Source of the DNA: Gemmatimonadota bacterium
GTDB lineage: Bacteria; Latescibacterota; UBA2968; UBA8231
Reading direction: 5' to 3'
Length of the DNA: 60,987 nucleotides
NCBI GenBank assembly: GCA_018672475.1
Contig: JABHFS010000156.1
Location: 1 to 60,987, forward strand
Every line of letters begins with the position of its first letter. The first letter of the stretch is position 1. Shown in pieces: positions 45,429-54,217 of this stretch. The notes beneath the pieces were generated by a model, which was not told the origin of the DNA, did not search any database, and saw nothing but the letters and a program-made list of their open reading frames with translations. The translations under genes and the position numbers were made by a program.

Positions 45429-45902
45429 ATGAGATACCTGCTTACAACAGCCCTGGCTTGCGCCCTATTTATATCATCTGCCGCCACCGCCCAAGAAGCC
45501 GTCGCCATCAAAACGCTGCCCTTCAGCGCCGCCCGCCAGGCCGATGGCTTTCTCTTTATCAGCGGACAAATAGCCCGCACTGTCGACGGCAAAGACGTCA
45601 AGGAGTCTGTCGGGACCGAAACCCACCAGATCATGAAAAACCTCGGCCGCATCCTCGAAGAACACGATTATAGCTACGACGACCTCGTCAGCGTAACCGT
45701 CTGGCTCAACGATATCGAAGATTACCACCAGATGAACAAGGCCTACGCCTCCTATTTTAAACAACAATTTCCCGCGCGCGCCTGCACTGGTGGTGCGCAA
45801 ATCGTCTTTGACTTCAAAGTCGAAATCGCCGCCATCGCTTATAAGGACGATGCTGGTGATAACGATGACGATGACGATGACGACGATGATAACAAAAAAT
45901 GA
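45429..45902 (+). CDS. Secreted RidA/YjgF-family protein with poly-Asp tail
   Basis: The start is ATG 45429 with AAGGAG upstream; the frame is open to 45342 without SD. The N-terminus MRYLLTTALACALFISSAATAQ is a clear Sec signal peptide, cleaved near 22. The RidA body keeps the key Arg in FPARACTGG and the Glu in FKVEIAAIAYK, so imine/enamine deaminase activity is plausible. A tail of about 18 residues is almost all Asp (GDNDDDDDDDDDNKK). RidA proteins are normally cytosolic guards against PLP-derived 2-aminoacrylate. Here export is predicted, beside a Tat-exported PLP enzyme. The stop overlaps the next ATG (ATGA). Confidence 0.85.
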   Translation: MRYLLTTALACALFISSAATAQEAVAIKTLPFSAARQADGFLFISGQIARTVDGKDVKESVGTETHQIMKNLGRILEEHDYSYDDLVSVTVWLNDIEDYHQMNKAYASYFKQQFPARACTGGAQIVFDFKVEIAAIAYKDDAGDNDDDDDDDDDNKK

Positions 45903-46897
45903 GCATCAGCCGTCGGAAATTCATGCAAACAACCGCCCTTGCCGCCGGCGGACTGGCTTTGGCCGATGCAAGCCATGCCACAAAGGATAAAACAATGAGC
46001 ATCGACTACCCTTTGTTCGTATCGACCTGGACTTTCGGCAAACCGGCCAACGAGCAATCGCTTAAAGTTTTTCAAGGCGGCGGCTCCATACTCGACGCCG
46101 TCGAACAAGGCATCCACGTAGCCGAAGCCGATGCCAGCAACCCTTCGGTCGGCCTCGGTGGCATCCCCAACGCCGAAGGCGTAGTACAGCTCGACGCCTG
46201 TATTATGGACGGCGAGGGCCAGCGCGCTGGCAGCGTCGCCGCCATCGAAGGCATCTTGCATCCAATCTCCGTCGCCCGTCGCGTGATGGACAACACCAAG
46301 CACGTGATGCTCGCCGGTGACGGCGCGCGGCAATTCGCGCTTGCGCAGGGCTTCGCCAGCGTCGAGCTCTTGACCGAGGAAAGACGCACCGAATGGGAGC
46401 AATGGCGCGTGCAAAATCATCCGCCGGACAACCACGATACCATCGCCCTGCTCGGCCTCGACAGCACAGGCCGCCTCGCCGGTGGCTGCTCGACCAGCGG
46501 TTGGGGCTATAAACTGCCGGGGCGCGTCGGCGATTCGCCGATCATCGGCAGCGGACTCTATGTCGACGGCGAGATCGGCGCGGCCGGCGCCACGGGTTTG
46601 GGCGAGAATGTCATGCGCTATTGCGCCTCATTTCTGGTCGTAGAATACATGCGCCAAGGCCTGCACCCAGAAGAAGCCTGTAGTGCAACGATTCGCCGCG
46701 TGATTGCAGCCGACCCGCGCCCGGCCGAGGAACTGGCCCTCAATTTCGTCGCCTTGGACAAACAGGGACGTTATGGCGCTGCTGGCACGGGGCGAGGCTT
46801 CGAGTACGCCGTCACATATCCCGGATATAGCCAGGTCCTGCAGAGCGCCGCCCTCAGCGACACAGACGTCGGGCCCGAAGGCGGCAACAGGCGCTAA
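45899..46897 (+). CDS. Tat-exported N4-(beta-N-acetylglucosaminyl)-L-asparaginase family protein
   Basis: This 332-residue Ntn-hydrolase is coupled to ridA by a 4-nt overlap. The Tat signal is MSISRRKFMQTTALAAGGLAL. The autocleavage site is NHD-T181 (HDTIALLGLD); Thr181 is the nucleophile of the beta subunit. TSGWGYKLPGRVGDSPIIGSGLYVDGEIGAAGATGLGE matches the family's substrate and Gly-rich loops strongly. The family hydrolyses GlcNAc-Asn or beta-aspartyl peptides. In the periplasm it would process glyco-asparagine or isoaspartyl peptides and supply amino acids to the nearby PLP enzyme and peptide importers. Confidence 0.9.
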   Translation: MSISRRKFMQTTALAAGGLALADASHATKDKTMSIDYPLFVSTWTFGKPANEQSLKVFQGGGSILDAVEQGIHVAEADASNPSVGLGGIPNAEGVVQLDACIMDGEGQRAGSVAAIEGILHPISVARRVMDNTKHVMLAGDGARQFALAQGFASVELLTEERRTEWEQWRVQNHPPDNHDTIALLGLDSTGRLAGGCSTSGWGYKLPGRVGDSPIIGSGLYVDGEIGAAGATGLGENVMRYCASFLVVEYMRQGLHPEEACSATIRRVIAADPRPAEELALNFVALDKQGRYGAAGTGRGFEYAVTYPGYSQVLQSAALSDTDVGPEGGNRR

Positions 46898-47029
46898 GCT
46901 TAACCCGGAACGTGGCACAAAGACTCACTGCCCTCTTTTTATTCTTTTTATCTCGTCCCCGTTATCCTGATCAGCCTTATATTGTATAAAATATCCGCCA
47001 ATATATTGCCGTCTCACCGGAGGAATCAA

Positions 47030-49216
47030 TTGATAATACTTGCCGCCCTATTTATATCTCTAATTACCCCCCTTGCCCTCTGGTCCCACCCCGGCGACCT
47101 CGGAGAGCATGTGATCCAAGCTCACCGCATAGCCGACGACGCGACCTCCCCGACCATAGACGGCCGGTTGGACGATGCGGCCTGGCAAGCGGCGAGTTCG
47201 GCGCAGGGTGCACGTCAATTGGCCCCGCAACGCGGCGAGCCGGCCACCGAAGACACCCAATTCTACATCGTCTACGATCGCAACAACCTCTATGTCGGTT
47301 TTCGCTGCTATGACTCGGAACCGGAGAAAGTCATCAACCGACTCGGCAGACGCGGCGATATCTTCCCTTCCGACTGGATCTCCTTCTATATCGACCCACA
47401 CCACGACCACCGCACCGGCTACACTTTCGCCACCACCCCGGGCGGTATCCAATCGGACGGTTACCGCTACGACGACACTAACTCTGACCGCAACTGGAGG
47501 GGAATTTGGTGGGTCGAGTCTCATATCGACGATAAGGGCTGGACGGCCGAGTTCAAGATCCCCTTCGCCAATTTCCGCTTTCCCGAAGGCCAAGACCAGG
47601 TCTGGGGGTTCGATATCGAACGTTTGAACAAACGGAAAAACGAATGGACGGTGTGGAAACAGATGACCCAGGCGGGCGTCTATACGCGCATGTCCGACCT
47701 GGGGCACGCCGTCGGTTTTTCGGATATCGAGTCGGGCAAGCTCTTCGAGGTGACCCCCTACACACTCGGAGGCGCGGCCAAGACCTCCGGGCAAGACACC
47801 GACGGCCAGGGCGCAATCGGTCTAGACCTGCAATACAACCTGACCCCGGCACTAAAGGCCAATCTCACTGTCAATCCTGATTTCGCCCAAGTCGAAGCCG
47901 ACCAAGTCGAGATCAACCTAACCCGTTTCCCCACCCGTTTCCCCGAAAAACGCCCCTTCTTCGTCGAGGGCAATAGCTTTTTCGAAACGCCGCTCGACCT
48001 GTTTTTCAGCCGGCGCATCGGCAGTAGCGGCGATATCGTCTGGGGCAGCAAAATGACCGGTAAGATCGGTGACTATTCGGTCGGTTTTCTCAACAGCCAA
48101 ACCGGCGGCACCGGGCTTTTGGAACTCGGTGAAGACCAGACCCAGAGCGAAGACGCACTCTATTCCGCGTTACGCGTCAAAAGGGACGTGCTGCGCCGTT
48201 CGAATATCGGCGTCATGTACGCCGGCAAGGAACTCGACGGTGCCCACAGCAGGGTTGGCGGCATCGACGCCAATATCGACTTCGCCAAGACCTACAAGCT
48301 GCAAGGCCAATACGCGATGAGCTTCCAGGATGGACCGGACAGTGATAACTCGGCCCTCACCCTGGAATTCAGCCAGCGCAACTTCCTCTGGGAAACCGTC
48401 ATAGACATTAAAAGGGTCGATCCCCTCTTCGAAACCAACCAAACCGGCTTCCTACGCAAGGAACCCTTTCGCGGCTGGCAGAGCGTGGACCTCTTCGGTA
48501 GCTATGGCCCGCGTTGGCACGGACACCGCCCATTCGTCAGCGGCCGAGCCAATATCGCCCAGGGCCTCTATGATGACGCCTACTTCACAGGCAGGACGCT
48601 TTCATCCGAATTCGAGGAAGACCTCGTCGGCTGGAACGGACAACTCGCGGCGGGTATGGAACTGACCGAAAGCCTGATCAGCTTCTTCGAGCTCTACTAC
48701 GACCGCAGCCACAAGATCGAACTGACCGACGTCTTCAACGCCAATGAATACGGCTTTTCTGTCGAGACCAATTCCTCGCGCATGGCCTCGGCCGAACTCA
48801 GCGGCAATATAGGCGACTTCTTCAATTTCGATCGCCAGGCCGTCGGCAAACAACGCCAACTTTCGCTGTTCAGCACGGTGCGCCCCCGCGACAATCTGGC
48901 GATCGACATCGGCGGCACCTTCGCGCAAACCCTCGACCAGGCGGATAAAGTCGACGGCCGCTTCACCGTTGGCTCACTGCGCACCACCTGTCTGTTCACC
49001 CGCGACACTTTCTTGCGCATCTTCGCTCAGACCGAGCGGCAAAAACGCTTCGTACCCGAAGAGCGCACCGACGCCAACCACCTGATCAGCGCCCTCTTCG
49101 GCTGGGAATACAGCCCCAAGAGCCATTTCTTCGTCGCCTATAACGAAACCCGTGGCGACGGTCGCCCGGACGAGAGAGTTCTACTGCTCAAACTGTCCTA
49201 CCTGTCGAATCTCTAG
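47030..49216 (+). CDS. CBM9-like / DUF5916 surface-barrel protein
   Basis: This 728-residue protein starts at TTG 47030, 7 nt after GGAGG; the frame is open 16 codons further upstream. A signal peptide occupies about 1-20. The CBM9-like domain spans about 30-220 (PTIDGRLDDAAWQAA, YVGFRCYDSEPEKVI, GYTFATTPGGIQSDG, GWTAEFKIPFANFRFP). The rest is DUF5916: TVNPDFAQVEADQVEINLTRFPTRFPEKRPFFVEG, then beta strands of a membrane barrel ending LLKLSYLSNL. Such proteins are thought to sit in the outer membrane and may bind carbohydrate. It is transcribed after the asparaginase with a gap of about 130 nt. Confidence 0.85.
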   Translation: MIILAALFISLITPLALWSHPGDLGEHVIQAHRIADDATSPTIDGRLDDAAWQAASSAQGARQLAPQRGEPATEDTQFYIVYDRNNLYVGFRCYDSEPEKVINRLGRRGDIFPSDWISFYIDPHHDHRTGYTFATTPGGIQSDGYRYDDTNSDRNWRGIWWVESHIDDKGWTAEFKIPFANFRFPEGQDQVWGFDIERLNKRKNEWTVWKQMTQAGVYTRMSDLGHAVGFSDIESGKLFEVTPYTLGGAAKTSGQDTDGQGAIGLDLQYNLTPALKANLTVNPDFAQVEADQVEINLTRFPTRFPEKRPFFVEGNSFFETPLDLFFSRRIGSSGDIVWGSKMTGKIGDYSVGFLNSQTGGTGLLELGEDQTQSEDALYSALRVKRDVLRRSNIGVMYAGKELDGAHSRVGGIDANIDFAKTYKLQGQYAMSFQDGPDSDNSALTLEFSQRNFLWETVIDIKRVDPLFETNQTGFLRKEPFRGWQSVDLFGSYGPRWHGHRPFVSGRANIAQGLYDDAYFTGRTLSSEFEEDLVGWNGQLAAGMELTESLISFFELYYDRSHKIELTDVFNANEYGFSVETNSSRMASAELSGNIGDFFNFDRQAVGKQRQLSLFSTVRPRDNLAIDIGGTFAQTLDQADKVDGRFTVGSLRTTCLFTRDTFLRIFAQTERQKRFVPEERTDANHLISALFGWEYSPKSHFFVAYNETRGDGRPDERVLLLKLSYLSNL

Positions 49217-49289
49217 GAAGCGACATTCCCTCATCATTAGGGCATATCATCGGATCCACGGCCACCCTTTACCCAAGGCGGTTAGCATA

Positions 49290-49447
49290 GCGGAGGGGGT
49301 GGCCGCGGTGGATATTTTTAAGGGCGGGGAGTAGTTTAGGGCCTGGTCGGGCAGGGCGGCGGTGAGTCAGCGCGAAGGTGCTGCGAGGGGCGACGGCCCA
49401 GGGGACTATTAAAAATCCCCACCGCGGTCAGCCCCGCAGCCCTCCGC
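49290..49447. repeat. 158-bp imperfect inverted repeat between convergent genes
   Basis: The ends GCGGAGGG (49290-49297) and CCCTCCGC (49440-49447) are perfect complements. The next arms CCGCGGTGG.TATTTTTAA and TTAAAAATCCCCACCGCGG also pair, with an extra GC-rich bulge on the right side. The central 85 bp has a further GGGCC/GGCCC pair. It could be a long bidirectional terminator, a MITE-like element or a palindromic repeat. The rest of the 250-bp spacer shows nothing else. Confidence 0.6.
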
Positions 49448-49466
49448 ATACGTTATAAGAACACGG

Positions 49467-50864
49467 CTAACGAACCAGGCCGTTGCTAATTTTAAAACAA
49501 TAGGCGTGCTGACACGGCACTTCGGCAGGCGAAATAACAGGAGGCGCGATCGTCAAGCGACCGCCGTCTACCTGCCAGGATACCGGCCGCTCCAGCCCCA
49601 ACATCTCAACCTGCACCCCCTGCCCCGCACCGCAACCTTTAATCACCAGATCGCGCACCGGCCATTGCGTGCAGATCGCGTAGAGGTCATCACCCTTCGC
49701 GGTGTAATAGACCCTTGGCTCATTCGCCCCGCCATCGACATCTGCCCGCCGCCATTGCCTAGTGCCGTAAATCGCCTCCCCATTGACCGCGAGCCAGATG
49801 CCGATATCACGCAAGCGGTCCTGCATCACCACCGGTATCCGGCCATCGGCGGTCGGCCCGACATTGAGTAGAAAATTGCCGCCGCGGCCAACCACGTCTA
49901 TCAGCTCGTGCACTAATTCCCGCGAGGTCGAGTAGTTATCGATATTTTCGGCGCGGTTATACCCATACGAACCGCCGACTCCGCGGCTTTCTTCCCAGGG
50001 GTGATCCGCTCCCGCGGCATCGCTATCCTGGTATTCGCTGCAAAAATAATCCCCGTGTTTGCCGGGCATATCCTTAGCCCAGCGGTCGTTGACGACAACC
50101 TCGTCTCTGTTGGGGGCCTCATTGTAAAGCCAGGCGAGGAACTGCTTGGTCTGCCAATAATCCTCGCCGCCGTCCCACTCCCCCCCATCCGAAAAGATCA
50201 ACGCCGGTTGGTACGTTTCCACCAACTCCCGCAATTGCGGCAAAAGATGCTTCTCCACATACTCATCTTCTGGGATGCGATATTTGTCAACCAACGCCTT
50301 ATCGACATAGTAGCCCGACGGGTCGCGATGGGTCCAGTTGGATTCCCATTCGATAATCGAATAGTACAAACCCATTTTCAATCCCTTATCGCGCACGGCA
50401 GTCGTCAATTCGCCGAGCAGGTCCCTGCCGGGGCCGATATCGAGACTGTTCCAGTTTTTCTTGTAGGGACTTTTGCTCGGCCACAGGCAATAGCCGTCGT
50501 GGTGCTTGGAGGTCAGCACTACATAACCTGCACCCGAGCGGCAAAAGAGATCGGCCCAATAATCCGCATCGAAAAGCTCGGCGGAAAAGAGCGGGGCGAA
50601 ATCACGGTACTCAAAATCTGCCCCGTAACGCCCCTTGTGGAACGCGTCACCACCCAGCTCAGTATCGCCGATGACGCTGGCGTAGTACCACTCCGCGTAA
50701 GAGGCGTAGCGCTCGCCGCCCAAGGGGCGCCAGGCCGGAACAGAATACACCCCCCAATGGATAAAGATCCCGAACTTCGCCTCGTTAAACCACGCAGGTA
50801 GAGGCCTTTTGTCCAGCGATTCCCAGGTGGGCTGATAGGGCGTTAAATTGGCGTTGCTGGTCAT
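49467..50864 (-). CDS. Alpha-L-fucosidase (GH29)
   Basis: This 465-residue protein has no signal peptide, so it is probably cytoplasmic. The barrel motifs WFNEAKFGIFIHWGVYSVPAW (25-45), VVLTSKHHDGYCLWPS (115-130) and LIFSDGGEWDGG are characteristic of GH29. Asp226 is the candidate nucleophile. GRGGNFLLNVGPTADGRIP near 330 is another family signature, and a C-terminal beta domain follows. It is the third gene of a unit with a class V PLP enzyme and a peptide-type binding protein, separated by a 67-bp gap. It probably trims imported fucosylated glycopeptides or oligosaccharides. Confidence 0.93.
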   Translation of the reverse strand: MTSNANLTPYQPTWESLDKRPLPAWFNEAKFGIFIHWGVYSVPAWRPLGGERYASYAEWYYASVIGDTELGGDAFHKGRYGADFEYRDFAPLFSAELFDADYWADLFCRSGAGYVVLTSKHHDGYCLWPSKSPYKKNWNSLDIGPGRDLLGELTTAVRDKGLKMGLYYSIIEWESNWTHRDPSGYYVDKALVDKYRIPEDEYVEKHLLPQLRELVETYQPALIFSDGGEWDGGEDYWQTKQFLAWLYNEAPNRDEVVVNDRWAKDMPGKHGDYFCSEYQDSDAAGADHPWEESRGVGGSYGYNRAENIDNYSTSRELVHELIDVVGRGGNFLLNVGPTADGRIPVVMQDRLRDIGIWLAVNGEAIYGTRQWRRADVDGGANEPRVYYTAKGDDLYAICTQWPVRDLVIKGCGAGQGVQVEMLGLERPVSWQVDGGRLTIAPPVISPAEVPCQHAYCFKISNGLVR

Positions 50865-50931
50865 TTTTCATGGACTCCGGAATTGGGCGATGAGACCCGT
50901 TTATAAAACGGCCGATTCTGCCGTCGTTATT

Positions 50932-52629
50932 TTATTGGGCTTTGCCGATATAGAGTGTGCTGATATTCGTGTCGTTGCCGAAGTGCGCGCCATAGGTGCC
51001 GTTTGGCCCCGGCTCGCGGATACTCTCCCCGCGCACCGTCGGGCGAAAAAGGGTGCCCTGCCAGCGATGCGCGATAAAGGCCCCGCCGACATCGTCGACG
51101 AGCACGCGCTCGGCCTCGCGGAAAAGCGCCTCGCGGCGCTCCGGCTCATTGAGCATGCCGCTGGCTTCGTCCAAGATGCGATCGAAGTCTTCGTGGCGCC
51201 AGGAGTGGCGACCGCTCGACTCCCAAATCCCCAGCAAATTGGTCGGATCGACAAAATCCAAGGTATAGGAGACGGCGCCCAGGGTGATACCCGTGGGCCG
51301 GTCGTCGAGTTCGTCCATGAAAATCTTCGAGTCCTTGTTCGACACTTGCATTTTAACCCCCAGGCATTGCGATATAGAAGCCGCCGTCGCCTGGTAGACC
51401 GCCGCGATACCCGGCGACTCGTTGCGCATCCACATCACCTGCGGCGGAAAGTCGTCGCCATTCGGATAACCGGCCTTAGTCAAATGCTCTTTGGCCAGGC
51501 CGCAGTCAAAACGCTGATAGGCCTTTAGCGCGCCCTCGGTGTCGGCGGCGGGAAAACCCGGCATCAGCATCGAATGCGCCGGCATCGCCTTGATCTCGCC
51601 GTAAATGCCCTTGACGATAGCCTCGCGGTTGATTGCGTGCGCAAAGGCCTTGCGCACGTCGAGGTTATCAAAGGGCGGTGTATAAGTGTCAAAAAATAAA
51701 TAATCGGTGCCGACCATACCCGGTCTCAGATAATTGGCTTTGAGCTCTGGATCTCGTTCGATGGTCGCGAAATCGGCCGGCGACAATTCGTTTGCGCCTA
51801 TTGTGTCGATTTCATCGTTAAGATAGGCGATAAAGAAAGTCGCCGGTGACATGTAGATACCCTCGATGCGCGCCAAACGTGGCGGCCGATACCCCGTGTA
51901 ATGCGGATTGGCCACCACCACGATCTTATTACCCGGGTCAAAAGTCTCCAGCATATAGGGGCCGGAAGAAACGGAGGTCGCCGGATCGTTGTTGTAATAG
52001 GGCCCGTGTTCTTCGAGCGCTTTTTTCTGCAACGTAAAAGCGTATTTCATGATCTTGGGCAGCGGCGGAAAAATGCCCTTAGTGACGATTTCTAAAGTGC
52101 GGTCGTCGACAGCCCTGACGCCCAACTTCTCGACGGGGAATTCGCCGGCGATGACCTCGTCCCAGTTCTTGATACCCCCCTTATCAATAAAGGTGTAATA
52201 CCAGGCCAAATCCCAGGCGTGGTCCGGGTCGGCACTAAAGCGAAAGGTCGCGACATAGTCATGGGCAGTGACCGGCGTACCGTCACTCCACATCAGGCCT
52301 TCGCGCAGCATAAAGGTCCAAGTGACCCCATCGTCAGCCACCGACCAACTCTCGGCCGACGCCGGCTGCGGCGTATACGATTTATCAAAGTCGACCAGCG
52401 TATCGTTGAAGAGGTCAGAATTGCAATAACGCTGGTAGACGCTGACGGAAAAGTCGAAGGTAGTTTCATTGCGGGTATTGTTGCAGGGAATGCGATAGAC
52501 CTGCTCGCCATAGGGTACTGCATCCGTAGGCAGGATCCGCCCATGTATGGTTTTTTCCTCGGCCTCGACGGGGGCCAGGCAGGCGAAAACCAACAAGGCG
52601 CAGGACACCACGATATATTTAATCAACAA
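50932..52629 (-). CDS. Peptide-type ABC substrate-binding protein (SBP family 5), copy 1
   Basis: This 565-residue protein starts at TTG 52629 with AAGGAT upstream and has a Sec signal peptide (about 1-23, VEAEE). AESWSVADDGVTWTFMLREGLMWSDGTPVTAHDYVATFRF near 85-125 is the family 5 signature. DNLDVRKAFAHAINREAIV and the Cys pairs (RIPCNN, CNSDLF) are shared with the copy at 56245-57939. The two proteins are homologous end to end. It follows the class V PLP gene by 3 nt. There are no permeases on this strand, so it probably feeds the importer encoded divergently. Confidence 0.9.
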   Translation of the reverse strand: MLIKYIVVSCALLVFACLAPVEAEEKTIHGRILPTDAVPYGEQVYRIPCNNTRNETTFDFSVSVYQRYCNSDLFNDTLVDFDKSYTPQPASAESWSVADDGVTWTFMLREGLMWSDGTPVTAHDYVATFRFSADPDHAWDLAWYYTFIDKGGIKNWDEVIAGEFPVEKLGVRAVDDRTLEIVTKGIFPPLPKIMKYAFTLQKKALEEHGPYYNNDPATSVSSGPYMLETFDPGNKIVVVANPHYTGYRPPRLARIEGIYMSPATFFIAYLNDEIDTIGANELSPADFATIERDPELKANYLRPGMVGTDYLFFDTYTPPFDNLDVRKAFAHAINREAIVKGIYGEIKAMPAHSMLMPGFPAADTEGALKAYQRFDCGLAKEHLTKAGYPNGDDFPPQVMWMRNESPGIAAVYQATAASISQCLGVKMQVSNKDSKIFMDELDDRPTGITLGAVSYTLDFVDPTNLLGIWESSGRHSWRHEDFDRILDEASGMLNEPERREALFREAERVLVDDVGGAFIAHRWQGTLFRPTVRGESIREPGPNGTYGAHFGNDTNISTLYIGKAQ

Positions 52630-52632
52630 AAC

Positions 52633-53862
52633 CTATCCTTCCCGAATCTCTGCAAGCGCCTCGACCATTCGGTCGATATCTGCAAAGTGATTATAAATGT
52701 GCGTGGAAACCCGTTGCGTATACCCCGGTTCGGCTTCGCCCCATATCGGCGTGGTGATTTTGTATCGCTCATACAGAGCCTGGCCGGGATTAACCTCACC
52801 AAAGCCCTTAAGGCAAAATGTCGACAGCGAATTCGAAAGCTCTGGATGCGGCGAATAGAGTGGATCCACCCATCCCGTATCGGCCATCTTCTGCCGCAGG
52901 TAGGCAGCCAATTGCCGGCCCCTGGCCGCGATCTTCTCCTTGCCGATTTCGTTCTGTAACACGACAGCCTCGGCCACCGCGCCGAAACAAGACAACTCGC
53001 GGGTACCGATACTGGTCAGTTGCCACATGAAGGGCTGTCCCTTGATCTCGAGCAAACTCTGGTCGTTGCGCGTCGGGCCGTCTTTGTCATAACCGTGGCT
53101 GACGGCGATATGGTGCAGCTTACCTTGTACTGCAGGCTGGACATGCAGAAATCCCGTGCCCTTTGGCGCACAGAGCCACTTGTGGCAATTACCGCCGTAG
53201 AAATCGCAATTATAAGCGGTCAGATCGAGTGGGATCTGGCCCGCAGCATGCGCTCCGTCGACAGCGATCATTGCCCCGTGCTCGTGCGCCAAGGCCGCCA
53301 ACTCTTTGATCGGTGTGATCAGCCCCGATGGCGAAGTAACATGGCTAACAAACAATAATCGCGTTTTTTTGTTTAGCGCCCGGCGAAAAGAATCGACGAT
53401 TTCATCGGGCCCGGCCGGCGGGATCGAAACCGGTGCCCGCCGCACCACCACACCATAACGGCTCTCGGCATGGTGCAGAGCATTATCGATGGCACCATAT
53501 TCCTGATCGGAAGCCAGAATTTCGTCTCCGGCTTGCCAGTCGAGGCCATGGATCACCTGGTTCATCGAGATCGTCACGTTGGTAGTAAAGGCCAGGTCTT
53601 CGCTTTGCGCGTTGAGAAAGGCCGCCAAATCTCGCCGCGCTATATTCATCCGCTCGACTAATTGACTGCGATTTTGCGTTGGGTTGCCTTCCAACTCCTC
53701 TAAGCCTTTGACCAGCGCCGCAAAAACCGATCGGTGCAACACGCCCCAAGACCCGGTATTGAGATAGGATTCATCGGGTGAATCCATGAACTCCACAGAC
53801 AGATCCTGCCAATAGCGTTCTTCTTCTTCGGTCGTCGGCCAATATTTTTTCAACTCGGACAA
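52633..53862 (-). CDS. Class V aminotransferase-fold PLP enzyme, epimerase-like (cytoplasmic)
   Basis: This 409-residue enzyme has the PLP Lys at Lys228 in GGNCHKWLCAPKGTGFLHV. MIAVDGAHAAGQIPLDL holds the Asp. TNVTISMNQVI (94-104) replaces the NTTE phosphate loop. YLNTGSWGVLHRSVFAAL and the ending TQRVSTHIYNHFADIDRMVEAL are typical of the isopenicillin-N epimerase-like branch. It lacks a signal peptide, unlike the paralogues at 43947 and 59873. The start is TTG at 53862 behind AGGAG. It is the first gene of the AT-SBP-GH29 unit, so amino acids or peptides taken up may be epimerised or eliminated. Confidence 0.85.
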   Translation of the reverse strand: MSELKKYWPTTEEEERYWQDLSVEFMDSPDESYLNTGSWGVLHRSVFAALVKGLEELEGNPTQNRSQLVERMNIARRDLAAFLNAQSEDLAFTTNVTISMNQVIHGLDWQAGDEILASDQEYGAIDNALHHAESRYGVVVRRAPVSIPPAGPDEIVDSFRRALNKKTRLLFVSHVTSPSGLITPIKELAALAHEHGAMIAVDGAHAAGQIPLDLTAYNCDFYGGNCHKWLCAPKGTGFLHVQPAVQGKLHHIAVSHGYDKDGPTRNDQSLLEIKGQPFMWQLTSIGTRELSCFGAVAEAVVLQNEIGKEKIAARGRQLAAYLRQKMADTGWVDPLYSPHPELSNSLSTFCLKGFGEVNPGQALYERYKITTPIWGEAEPGYTQRVSTHIYNHFADIDRMVEALAEIREG

Positions 53863-53884
53863 GTGCTGCTCCTGTCGTTCGTCA

Positions 53885-53900
53885 ATCGGCCGCGGCCGAT
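53885..53900. promoter_or_regulatory. Perfect 16-bp palindrome in the divergent promoter region
   Basis: ATCGGCCGCGGCCGAT is an exact palindrome 22 bp above the TTG start of the PLP gene, in the 355-bp spacer between two units that each carry an SBP and a class V PLP enzyme. It is a candidate operator. No regulator gene is in the window, and the rest of the spacer shows no ORF or clear promoter pair. Confidence 0.5.
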
Positions 53901-54217
53901 GCTTTTATTAAGCGTTGTTCCAGTGTGGACACGTTATCCCACGCGGTATATAACAACAGTCACCGAGAGCTTCCAATGACGCGCGGCAAACAGATGCTTG
54001 CAACGCATGTACCTGCCCTTATATTATACGACGGCCGCCCGACACCGCTAGCGGGCACTGAGTTAATAAAGCCGCATTGCCACTGAGCGGTCAAGGGGCC
54101 CAAAGAGGCGCAACACCGCCTCGATAGACGAACAGATCTCTTGGCAACACATACCGCTGTATTCAAGATCCGTTGCTATCTTAACAGCTTAGCATTTCCA
54201 TAATAAATCGACACCCT

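Noticed and set aside
45840..45899. Short tandem repeat as a possible CRISPR or microsatellite
   Set aside because: It is the coding run for the poly-Asp tail; no spacer pattern. No CRISPR array was seen anywhere in the window.
52633..53862. Cysteine desulfurase (NifS/IscS) for any of the class V genes
   Set aside because: No Cys-containing catalytic loop and no iron-sulfur partner genes; the isopenicillin-N-epimerase-like branch fits better.
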